NCBI GenBank assembly: GCA_910585465.1 | Contig: CAJUEW010000014.1 | Coordinates: 1 to 64,000, forward strand | DNA: 64,000 bases | DNA from: an uncultured Lachnospiraceae bacterium | Lineage (GTDB): Bacteria > Bacillota > Clostridia > Lachnospirales > Lachnospiraceae | Reading direction: 5' to 3' | In this document: positions 44,213 through 52,905 of the stretch, in pieces | Position numbering within the stretch: position 1 is the first letter of the stretch | Layout of the letters: every line of letters begins with the position of its first letter | Translations under genes and position numbers: made by a program | Notes under the pieces: model-generated | What the model saw: only the letters and a program-made list of their open reading frames with translations | What the model was told of the DNA's origin: nothing | Database searches by the model: none

Positions 44213-47065
44213 CTATTCTTCAACCATGCTTTTTTCCATTTCAGCGCATACCATTCTAACAACGTAGTTAGTATCATGTTTGCATTTTGAAATGATATAA
44301 TCTTTGGTTTCATCCGAAATTCCACTTACTTTATGAAGATTCCGCATAATCAAGTTTTTAATATATACACTGCCTGAATCTATAAGGGTCGCTAATTGAT
44401 GATTTACAATGCCTTTATTCTCTGAATTGCGAGACAGTGCGAGAAAAATACGCGTTGCATTCCACCTTATATCTATAAACTCAGAACGTAGCCATTGTAG
44501 AACATTTTGAAGAATAATGGCTTCTACTCTAGCCGGTAGCATAATCGTATCTGTAGTCTCCAAATATTGAATAATCAGATTAGTTACTGCGATTATAGTT
44601 GCCACACTATCTTGAATATAAGGCATCAATTCAAGAATGTCATTATACACATCTTTGCCCATAGAGCTATACAAAAACTGCAATCCAATTTTCAGAGAAA
44701 TGCTATCAATATTGGAAGAAATAATTGAGTACTCCGCTACTTCAATTGTCTCTTGCTGAATAAATAATTCCTCATATATGCTTTGATTGCGTTTATAATC
44801 CTCCGGATATCTTACCGCAATACAGATGAGGAGTGCTATTGCATCAAGTTTTATTGAAATACCCTCTTTAGAAATAAGAAGTGTATCTGCTATCGTAGAT
44901 ATGAGCATATCCATTGTTTCGGAATTACATGCCACCTCTTTCCTCAATAAAATGGTTCTTACAGTTGCAATCTCACGTATACCATGTCCAAAATAAGCAC
45001 CATTTTTTCCCTGTATTTCATTGCTTTCCTTGATCTTTTCTACATATTCCTTCACAAATACGGGCATGTCCTCTTTTTCATTTTCAGTAGTTTCCAATTT
45101 ATAAATTCCTCTGTAATAGTCTGGAAAATACTCTGCTACCTTCTTATTCATATCTTCTGTCAAAACAATATTTTGCTTTCTAAGAATGCACAAAAAGGTA
45201 GGGGAATAATTAATTTCCTCTCGTTCCTTTTCACTATCAAGCAAACGGTTAATATGTTCAACCAAATCCTGTGCAGATTCAGTGCTCATCTTTCGCAAAT
45301 CAATACGATTGGCAATAAAGTTAAACATCTCTATATACCAGCGCCTATAATGCTTTTCAATAAACTGACAGCAAATTTCACTGAGTGTATCTTGCGACAT
45401 ACGATAAGCTACACCTGAGAGGCACTTGAATATATCCTGACCGATAGACACAACAGAACTCTCACTACTTAACCAAGATTTCATTTCACCGACAGTAGAT
45501 TTTGCGTAACGTTCAAAACATTCATCATCCAAGAAATAACCTACCGCACCAAATGCTAACCACTGGCTGCTTAACCTTTTATGTTTGATTGGATGATTTA
45601 AGCAAAAATCCATAATTGACGCGGCTTCTTCGGAAGATAAATTATTTAAAATTTCAGGATAAGAATCTTGAATCCCCTTAATTTCCTTTCCTTCAAAAAT
45701 CGCAAGTTTATACAAGTTTAGTTTAAAGTTCCAATCATCATATTTACAACATAAATAGAATACAAAATTTCTTATTTTCTCATAGATAAGTAAAATATGA
45801 GTCAAAGAGCCATTATACATAGATACTATAAAGGAGCTTGCAAGCATTTCACCATATTGATCTAAATTATTACCTAAAGTGACCGAATAAGGAGATTCTG
45901 TTTTCTTTTTGTACAAACCTTCTATATATTTTTCGTACAATGATTCATCAATACGGTCTAAAATAGGGTAGTAGAGTTCTTCGTTACTTTCCGTTAGTTC
46001 TTTTTGTGCTGGTGCATCGGAAAATTTATTTCTTGCCGTGCAACAAACCCAGTGTTCATTGCGCAAATCTACCAAAATATCTTTTATGATCCATGTCGGC
46101 TGATTCGTTTCCTTTGCAAGGTTCAACGCCTCTTCAAGGTATTCTACACACTTTTCGATATCTCCGGAAAAATGCGCCTGTATTGCCCGCCAACGCATCT
46201 GAACAATTTGATAATGCCCATCATCCTGCTGTGCTTTCAGTACATCCAAATACATTGCTGTATTAAAGTATTTAATGGATTTTCCTTCAAACAATATTGG
46301 AAGGAACTGAAGCCCCCATTCGTCAAATTCGCTTGTTTTTTCCATTTCATCCTGAAATCTACCTCGGGAATATCCAAGCACAAACTTTAGTATATAATCT
46401 CTGCATTTATCCACATTCTTTAATGCTGTTTTTGGAATTGTAGGCAACTGATATTTTTCCGTTCCTGCAACTTCTACACTTTGAATCTCATCGGCCTCAT
46501 TTGGTTTTAATACGATTCTTCCAGTACAATAATAATGATAGACAGCAATAATATCATCAAGTAATGCCCGAGAGCCACATTGACTTAATTCATAAAAACT
46601 ATGAACTGTCTTGCTTTTGGCAAAATGTGCACCCATTAGACTTTGTTCTAATGTGGTTTTTTCCTTTTGAGTTTCATCGCAAAAATAATACAAGGCTTTA
46701 ATGTTATACTTTTTGACAATATCGATTTCAGCCTGCACTCCTGGATTGATTCCATCAGCATTATCAATCAAGAAAATACAAATGTCACTGTCTTCTAACG
46801 CCCATGTATAGTGAACACCTGCAGGTAATGTAGATGCTCCTTTTCCTTCAAAAGTATACACATCGGCTAATTGTGTAGATTCAATAGCATTTTTCAACTC
46901 AATTCGCACTTTATCATACTTCTCAACTCCACAAATGGAACTAATAAATACCTTTATTTTTTGACCTGAAGCCATTAACAAAGGAGATATTCTTTCCTCT
47001 GCTTTTGTATACTCCCATGAAAGTCCACCAACAGGTGTGCTTATTCCTGTTAATCTTACGCCCAT
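44213..47065 (-). CDS. DUF4062 domain protein with helical-repeat C-terminus, putative defence effector
   Basis: 950 residues. N-terminal DUF4062 domain (about 30-165; KVFISSICGVEKYDKVR start, DICIFLIDNADGINPGVQAEIDIV), a TIR-like fold found in signalling and defence proteins, preceded by a short GISTPVGGLSWE segment. The rest is a long helical-repeat region (TPR/HEAT-like) with Glu/Asp-rich helices. No ATPase or nuclease motif is seen. I use the ATG at 47065 after GGAG; an upstream TTG overlaps that site. It follows the KilA-N gene by about 46 bases in one operon. Markedly AT-rich. Enzymatic activity (for instance NAD cleavage) is only a possibility by analogy with TIR domains. Confidence 0.68.
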   Translation of the reverse strand: MGVRLTGISTPVGGLSWEYTKAEERISPLLMASGQKIKVFISSICGVEKYDKVRIELKNAIESTQLADVYTFEGKGASTLPAGVHYTWALEDSDICIFLIDNADGINPGVQAEIDIVKKYNIKALYYFCDETQKEKTTLEQSLMGAHFAKSKTVHSFYELSQCGSRALLDDIIAVYHYYCTGRIVLKPNEADEIQSVEVAGTEKYQLPTIPKTALKNVDKCRDYILKFVLGYSRGRFQDEMEKTSEFDEWGLQFLPILFEGKSIKYFNTAMYLDVLKAQQDDGHYQIVQMRWRAIQAHFSGDIEKCVEYLEEALNLAKETNQPTWIIKDILVDLRNEHWVCCTARNKFSDAPAQKELTESNEELYYPILDRIDESLYEKYIEGLYKKKTESPYSVTLGNNLDQYGEMLASSFIVSMYNGSLTHILLIYEKIRNFVFYLCCKYDDWNFKLNLYKLAIFEGKEIKGIQDSYPEILNNLSSEEAASIMDFCLNHPIKHKRLSSQWLAFGAVGYFLDDECFERYAKSTVGEMKSWLSSESSVVSIGQDIFKCLSGVAYRMSQDTLSEICCQFIEKHYRRWYIEMFNFIANRIDLRKMSTESAQDLVEHINRLLDSEKEREEINYSPTFLCILRKQNIVLTEDMNKKVAEYFPDYYRGIYKLETTENEKEDMPVFVKEYVEKIKESNEIQGKNGAYFGHGIREIATVRTILLRKEVACNSETMDMLISTIADTLLISKEGISIKLDAIALLICIAVRYPEDYKRNQSIYEELFIQQETIEVAEYSIISSNIDSISLKIGLQFLYSSMGKDVYNDILELMPYIQDSVATIIAVTNLIIQYLETTDTIMLPARVEAIILQNVLQWLRSEFIDIRWNATRIFLALSRNSENKGIVNHQLATLIDSGSVYIKNLIMRNLHKVSGISDETKDYIISKCKHDTNYVVRMVCAEMEKSMVEE

Positions 47066-47111
47066 ATCTTTCTCCAAACTAATTCAAATCTTCGTATATA
47101 TATACCACTCT

Positions 47112-47948
47112 TTACTCAATCAATTTTATCTGCTCTGCCGCATTAAGAATATTCAACTGATACTCCGCAATCTCTTTTAAAATATGAAATCTTTCAGTCT
47201 TACTTCTCCCCTCACGGATCATTTGCGCATTATGTGTCTCCAGATTGGATAAAACCGTCAATTCACTAATTGAAGCAAAATCTCTTACATTATTCTTTTT
47301 TGCTAATTCAGGATTCTCATTTCTCCATGCTTTTGCAGTAAAACCAAATAATGCAACATTCAAAATATCTGCTTCCTCTGCATATGCCAGCCACTCCAAG
47401 TTTTCTTTATAATTTCCAGATGGAATCAAGTAATTTTTGACTGCGTCCGTCTGAATCAAATAATTATTTTTAGACAAAAATCTTTTTGCATCCCACTCAA
47501 TTTGCTTCGCATCATTCTCCGCTTCTTTCAATCTTTGGAATTCTTTGATCAAGTATAATTTAAAAACAGGACTGATTGCCGAGGCAAACTCAAACGCAAT
47601 ATCTTTATGTGCATAAGTTCCTCCATATTTTCCACGCTTCACAAATAATCCTATCGCTTCTGTCTTTTCAATCCATTCTGAAACGCTTAACACAAATGTA
47701 TGTAAACCTGCCTCACTTTTAAAGTGGTCGAATTCGACCACTTTAAAAGCAGGATTATATATCTGCTCCCATGTTCCTAAAAATTCTAATGTTGCTCTGT
47801 TACGCATCCAATTTTTTACAACATCTGCTCCTCTCGACTCACCAACTTTTGCTTTAGCGATATCGGTTATACAAATGTAATCATCAAAATTCTCTTCAGA
47901 CACAGTAATATTAATATTTTGCACCACAATCGCTTTACTTTTCGCCAT
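47112..47948 (-). CDS. KilA-N domain protein
   Basis: 278 residues. The N-terminal KilA-N DNA-binding domain runs from about residue 10 to 110 (VSEENFDDYICITDIAKAK, NWMRNRATLEFLGTWE, KYGGTYAHKDIAFEFASAISPVFKLYLIKEFQRLK). The C-terminal 140 residues are helical and not recognised. The coding sequence FKVVEFDHFK, conserved in this family, contains a 34-bp perfect DNA palindrome. ATG at 47948 follows GAGGAG. It has a strong promoter and precedes the DUF4062 gene; it may repress the operon or sense phage. Confidence 0.85.
   Translation of the reverse strand: MAKSKAIVVQNINITVSEENFDDYICITDIAKAKVGESRGADVVKNWMRNRATLEFLGTWEQIYNPAFKVVEFDHFKSEAGLHTFVLSVSEWIEKTEAIGLFVKRGKYGGTYAHKDIAFEFASAISPVFKLYLIKEFQRLKEAENDAKQIEWDAKRFLSKNNYLIQTDAVKNYLIPSGNYKENLEWLAYAEEADILNVALFGFTAKAWRNENPELAKKNNVRDFASISELTVLSNLETHNAQMIREGRSKTERFHILKEIAEYQLNILNAAEQIKLIE
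47716..47749. repeat. 34-bp perfect palindrome inside the KilA-N gene
   Basis: CTTTTAAAGTGGTCGAA followed by its exact complement, with GAATTC at the centre and no loop. It lies within codons for conserved FKVVEFDHFK residues. Confidence 0.85.
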
Positions 47949-47991
47949 TCTTTTCTCCTCTATCGTATCAACCAAAATCTTTACTATTAAA

Positions 47992-48020
47992 AGTATATCA
48001 TATCACTTTCATTTCATCAA
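47992..48020 (-). promoter_or_regulatory. Promoter of the KilA-N-DUF4062 operon
   Basis: TTGATG and TATACT with a 17-bp spacer on the minus strand, 44 bases upstream of the KilA-N start. Confidence 0.65.
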
Positions 48021-48128
48021 TCTTTTTCGAACGTAAGTTCTGTTTTTATCCGCGATTTTCTATTATTAAAAAAACACTTATCTATATTTATCAACTGTCA
48101 AATATAAGATTCAAACAATGCATAGCAA

Positions 48129-48376
48129 ACACTTAATTTGACAAAATATCTGATAATATAAAGTACTTATTATTCCAAAAATCTCCCTGATTCTACATAG
48201 GAATACTGTTTTCAACGCAAAGCGCCCCATACCCCACCCGCGTGTGTCAAGTTATTGTCACGAACTTTTTTCACTTTTTTTAAAGCAAAATCCCCGGAAA
48301 CCGCATAACTTCGTTGGGGTTGAGGTAAACTAATGCTAAGTTAGAAGGAAATTGGTGGTAAATTATTGTCAAGTTG
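48129..48376 (-). repeat. Junction repeat R3: displaced subtilase 3' end plus element end
   Basis: 48193-48237 encodes VGYGALCVENSIPM-stop on the minus strand; 48238-48376 is the shared element end with TGTCAAGTTATTGTCACG, AACCGCATAACTTCG, TAATGCTAAGTTAG and AAATTATTGTCAAGTTG. The right-end motif CACTTAATTTGACA starts 63 bases before the stop. Core at 48223-48235. Confidence 0.87.
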
Positions 48377-48386
48377 TTTCTAAAAA

Positions 48387-51335
48387 TCACTCTTTTCCCA
48401 ATGCGATTTCTAACAACTCCACTGCAACCTGAGCCGACTTAATTCTCATAAGATTATCCCACGCATCTTCCCTGCCAAGCAGATTCATTCCTCCATGCCA
48501 TACCAGTTCGTCATCAATAACCGCAAAATGTTCTGCCACTTCATCCTTTACGATTACATAAATACCATCTTCCTGCATTTCCTGAATCATTTCCTGATTA
48601 AACTCTGAGCTTCCATAAGCTTTATTCTGTGGTTCCTCCGTTATAACCGTTACTTTTACCCCGGCTTCCTGTCTCAGTTTTACAAGGTAAATAAAACGCT
48701 CCACCTTATCTTGCGTAAGTTCAGGACTGGATACAACAATTCCCTTCTCCGCTTCAATAACATCCCTTTCAAACACATCCATATAATTTCCGGAATCATA
48801 AATTGAGTTTACTGTCTGTTTCGAAACATTACTATTTGTTATCAGTTGAAACCCAGTCCTCTTGTATGTACGCAGTCTTTTTGCATACATGTTATCAAAA
48901 ACTCGAATATGAGAATCTATATAATCATATACGATGACCTCTCTTTTCCCTTCATAATCACGATTTAATCTTCCGATATACTGTTCAAGTCTTCCAGAAA
49001 AAGATACCGGTGCCGCTAACATCAGTGTATCCAATCTCGGATAATCAAACCCTTCACCGATTTTCTGTCCCGTTGCCACTAAAATCAAGCTCTTGTCTTT
49101 TGGCACTTCTTTCAGTCTTCTTCTCATATCCAAATTTTCTTTATCACTGTTATCGCCATATAAAAGAAACACATGATCCGCATCTTCCAGTAAATGCTCA
49201 TACAGATATTTCGCCTGTTCCTTATATTTCGTCAAAATAACCGGCGTTCTTCCTGCGCTTATACAGTTTCTTGTATCTTCAAGAATCATATCGTTCCTGA
49301 CAGGACTTGTGCTGATCAGAGAATATGCACCATTGATATCATTTTTGCTTTCATTTGTATCGATCATTCTTGTATACCGCGGATATACATAGTGACCAAT
49401 TCCCTGCTCGACTACCCGTTCTTTTGCAGTATAGCTGTGCCTTACCGGTCCTAACAGCATATAAATAATTTTCTCCAGATCATCCCCTCTTTTGGGTGTT
49501 GCCGATACACCGTAAACATATCTTGCATTCACTTTTTTCATAACTTCAACAGATGTGTTGGAACCACAATGATGGCACTCGTCCATCAGTACCATGCCAT
49601 AGGAATTAAGCAGATCAATAAATCTCCCCTTACTATAAACGGAACCAACCATAGCCACATCAATGATCCCTGTTAAAGTATTCTTACTGCCGTGCAAAAT
49701 GCCAATCACACTGTCCCTGCGTTTTTCCCTGCCGCTTTTTGTTTTGTAAGACGGCAGTTCTTCATCTACGGTCAAAAATTTATTTAATTCTTCTATCCAC
49801 TGCTCCAGCAAATCTTTGCTGTGAAGCAGAATAAGCGTATTTACTTTTCTCTCCGCGATAAGATAACTACATACCACTGTTTTTCCAAATGCAGTTGCCG
49901 CACTGAGAATGCCGTGGTCAAATGCCAGTAAACGCTGAGCCGCCATATCCTGCCGGGTCTTCAAGTCACCGTTAAAGGATACTCTTATCGGTCTTCCCTT
50001 TTCTCTGTGATCTATTATTTCATATTCGATATCAGCCTCTTTACAGGCAGCAATCAGGTTATCATAAAGACCTCTGGGAATGCAGATATATCCTTCCGTA
50101 TCTTTTCCCATATACACAGCACTAAAATTATAATAATTAGAATATCCAAGCCTTTTATTTTTGTAAAACACAGGATTATCAAAAGCCGCCATACTTCTGA
50201 TCTGATTCTGTAGTCGCGGCATAAGATTTAATGTGTCTATATAAATACCGTCTGCAAGAACAATATGCATTTTCCCGATAACATCTGATTTAACAAAACC
50301 ATCCTTTTTCTTCCATGGCTTCGGACGGTTTTGAACAGCGGAAGGAATCAGCTTTCCAGTTTCCTCCGCAAACTCTGTCTGCCATTTTTCCATACATTTT
50401 TCTATATCCTCTGACGAGAGCTTTTTTGTGTGGTTCAATAAAATATCCCACTGATCCGGATAAGCATTCCAGTTTTTATCAACAAAAGCACTGTTTCCAT
50501 TTTTCAGAGCCCTTCCCTGCAATGGCAGTGCAATTAAATTCCCTATACTGCTTGCAACATCCTGAGACGGATACATTCGATCATAATAGTGGAAAGATTT
50601 CAGGTTAATGAATGATGAACCTTTATCCAGCAGAAGAAAACCAAAATTCCTTGCAAGAGATGCCGGTATTGGCTTTTTAAAAAATATCCAGACATGCGCT
50701 CCTCTTCCTGACCTTGATCTTTCTACTAATGGTGTAATGCCATTCCGTTCACAGATTAATCTCAGGGCATCCACTTCTTCGTGCCATTCGTCATCAACAT
50801 TCGCAAAATCCGTCTTTTCGGCGCCTTTTTCATGATTGTCAAAATCAAAAACAATAAACCGGCACGTACCATCCGGAAAAAGAGGGTACACACCTAATAC
50901 ATCCGCACCGTCTTCCCTGTATCCCAGAAGATGCTCCATAATTTTCTTAGGTTCAAGTTTTGTCCATTCTGTATTTTCACATGCTTCACAGTTGATTTTT
51001 TCACCGCGTTGTTTCGGACATATCCTGTTATTCCATCTGTTATTACATTGTGGAAAATATCCCCCCTTGGCACCTCTTTTGGCATAAACATCCGTCCTTC
51101 CCCAAAACATGGCAAAATATTTATTTACCATATCTTCTGTAATATATTGATGTAAAATGCGTTCTCCCTGATCCGGATCATATTCTTCGCTCGTCGTGGT
51201 TTTCTCTTCAAATATATTTTGAGGCGCATAAGCAATATTCGCTTTTTCCAACTGCTCTTTTAATCTTCTGTTTTCATCCTGAAGACTCCGTACCAGCTTT
51301 CGAAGAGAATCCAGGTTATATGCTTCTATATTCAT
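48387..51335 (-). CDS. TOTE-type archaeo-eukaryotic primase fused to SF2 helicase and PLD-like domain
   Basis: 982 residues. A short coiled-coil start (residues about 5-35), a Cys-rich zinc region (CNNRWNNRICPKQ, CEACENTEW; about 100-130), an AEP-like primase domain with RFIVFDFDNHEKG (DxD) and SRSGRGAHVWIFF (about 130-330), an SF2 helicase with Walker A ATAFGKTVV (about 483), DECH (about 581), SATPKRG and GRLNRDYEGKREVIVYDY, and a C-terminal PLD-like segment HFAVIDDELVWHGGMNLLG, in which the usual Lys of HxK is Ala. This domain order is what I recall for TOTE conflict systems. ATG at 51335 follows GAGGAAA. Last gene of the E1 operon. Confidence 0.82.
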   Translation of the reverse strand: MNIEAYNLDSLRKLVRSLQDENRRLKEQLEKANIAYAPQNIFEEKTTTSEEYDPDQGERILHQYITEDMVNKYFAMFWGRTDVYAKRGAKGGYFPQCNNRWNNRICPKQRGEKINCEACENTEWTKLEPKKIMEHLLGYREDGADVLGVYPLFPDGTCRFIVFDFDNHEKGAEKTDFANVDDEWHEEVDALRLICERNGITPLVERSRSGRGAHVWIFFKKPIPASLARNFGFLLLDKGSSFINLKSFHYYDRMYPSQDVASSIGNLIALPLQGRALKNGNSAFVDKNWNAYPDQWDILLNHTKKLSSEDIEKCMEKWQTEFAEETGKLIPSAVQNRPKPWKKKDGFVKSDVIGKMHIVLADGIYIDTLNLMPRLQNQIRSMAAFDNPVFYKNKRLGYSNYYNFSAVYMGKDTEGYICIPRGLYDNLIAACKEADIEYEIIDHREKGRPIRVSFNGDLKTRQDMAAQRLLAFDHGILSAATAFGKTVVCSYLIAERKVNTLILLHSKDLLEQWIEELNKFLTVDEELPSYKTKSGREKRRDSVIGILHGSKNTLTGIIDVAMVGSVYSKGRFIDLLNSYGMVLMDECHHCGSNTSVEVMKKVNARYVYGVSATPKRGDDLEKIIYMLLGPVRHSYTAKERVVEQGIGHYVYPRYTRMIDTNESKNDINGAYSLISTSPVRNDMILEDTRNCISAGRTPVILTKYKEQAKYLYEHLLEDADHVFLLYGDNSDKENLDMRRRLKEVPKDKSLILVATGQKIGEGFDYPRLDTLMLAAPVSFSGRLEQYIGRLNRDYEGKREVIVYDYIDSHIRVFDNMYAKRLRTYKRTGFQLITNSNVSKQTVNSIYDSGNYMDVFERDVIEAEKGIVVSSPELTQDKVERFIYLVKLRQEAGVKVTVITEEPQNKAYGSSEFNQEMIQEMQEDGIYVIVKDEVAEHFAVIDDELVWHGGMNLLGREDAWDNLMRIKSAQVAVELLEIALGKE

Positions 51336-51365
51336 ATAATTTCCTCACGAGGTCTTCCGCCATTC

Positions 51366-52881
51366 CTATATTTTCTTCTTAATAGACCACTTCCCTTTCT
51401 TGGTAGCTCCCTCTCGCTCAAGAATCCCCTTATTTTTCAATTTGTTCATAGCATATCTGATTCCATTTTTTGACATTCCAATCATTTCTGCCATTTTATC
51501 CTGTGTAATTTCCGGGTTCTTCAAAATAAGGCTCACTATCTTCTTCTCTGTATCCGATAAAGCAGATAACAATTCATCTTCTGTGCCAGTTTCTATATTT
51601 TCTATGCCAATTATCCTGCTTTCTATGCCAGCATTTGTCATTTCTGTGCTAGTTTCTATATTTTCTGTGCCAGTCATATCAAATATTTCTGTATTTCCTA
51701 TGCCTGTCTTTATATTTGAACGATAAAAATTCACCCGGAACGCATCACCCATGTCAATAAATTCCGGCTCCGGAACTCCATATTCTCTACAGCCTCGAAT
51801 CATTCTCTGAAGACCGGTCCCCCACTGTTCAATAATACCCATTCGGCTGAATACTTCTGCAATGCAAACATTACGGATTTTTGAACGCCCTGATATTGCC
51901 TGCTCCACTGTCAGTCCACCATACAACATGCCCGGAGAAGTGATTTCCACTCTGTTATCATAAATTGCTATCTGCACACAAGAATGGTCTAGATAGCACC
52001 TGTGGCATACAGAATTGATAATCGCCTCACGAATGCTTTCAGGCGGCAATTCATATTTGTCTTTCCGAACAATCCCATCAATTGTCGCACCAAGATTAAT
52101 ATGCTTTAATACAAACTGGTATGCTTCTTCAATCTGATTATAAATTGGTCCGGCAAATTCCCTTCTGTCAATGAATACTGCCCTGTCCTCCCCTCTAAAC
52201 AATGCACATTGTATCTTAGCAAACCGAAAAGTATTACTTGTACACAGTATAAATGCATTTGTGGTCAGATAGTTCTGACCGCTTTTCTTCAAAATTCCCC
52301 AGTTTTCCAGATTTGTAATGGTTATCTCCCTTACTTTATTGATTGGAAGTTCACTTGATTCAGCAATATGCATCCGAATATCATTGCACAAATTCAAAGC
52401 CAGCTTCTCATCATAGTCTGCTTCAACATTGACAATCTCATCATACGATTTGCCTGTTCCCTGATATTCCAAATCTTTTAAGATTGCTTCATCCACTGGT
52501 CTGCTGGTTCCTGCCACACGAATATAAGTTCCATTCTCTTTTCCCATACTCCGGATATAATATGGTCTGTTCTGCCCCGGATATATTTCTATCTGAACGA
52601 TACATTTCCCTTCTATTGTCTGGAACGTAACGTCAGGAACAATTTGAGGCATACACATATCAGAAACCGCATTGGCAATTTTGTCCATAATCTCAAAAAC
52701 AGAGCTTGGTTCAACACCAACAATATTTCTTGTGACATCATCTACTCCAACAATTATTTTCCCACCCGACGTATTAGCATAAGCAACGATTGTTTTCAAT
52801 ATACTTTTTACTGTCATCCGGAAGCATAAGTTTAAATTCCACATTTTTCGACTCACCATTTTTGATTTCCTCAAGTGTCAT
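51366..52881 (-). pseudogene. Schlafen AlbA_2 domain ATP-binding protein, N-terminal frameshift
   Basis: The reading frame from the best start, ATG at 52881 with GGAGGAAAGAGGA upstream, encodes MTLEEIKNGESKNVEFK..DDSKKYI, then one extra base near 52797 breaks the frame. The rest continues in another frame as KTIVAYANTSGGK. Together they give a standard AlbA_2 domain, a middle part of the ATP-binding type (HATPase_c_4-like; YELPPESIREAIINSVCHR, EITSPGMLYGGL), a repeated linker with ENIETSTE and ENIETGTE units, and a C-terminal winged HTH (ITQDKMAEMIGMSKNGIRYAM). It could be decayed, a sequencing error or a case of programmed slippage. Downstream of the recombinase in the E1 operon. Confidence 0.78.
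51575..51725 (-). repeat. Degenerate 63-bp tandem repeat in Schlafen-protein linker
   Basis: Two copies starting near 51581 and 51644, on the plus strand CTGTGC-C/T-AGTTTCTATATTTTCT, encode similar linker segments. They join the ATP-binding part to the winged HTH. Confidence 0.6.
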
Positions 52882-52905
52882 TCCTCTTTCCTCCCTGCTG
52901 ATTCG

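Larger units (their letters stand above)
43902..48223. mobile_element. Cassette E2 (KilA-N and DUF4062 genes) between junctions R2 and R3
   Basis: About 4.3 kb from core to core, without a recombinase. Next to its left end it keeps a decayed copy of the 3' end of a TOTE-type helicase gene. It carries a KilA-N and a DUF4062 gene in one operon. Its right end has the conserved motif seen in E1 and E3. Confidence 0.6.

Noticed and set aside
41911..48376. CRISPR array made of the similar repeats
   Set aside because: The repeats are about 150-200 bp, kilobases apart with genes between, and have subtilase codons; no short regular repeat-spacer pattern exists.
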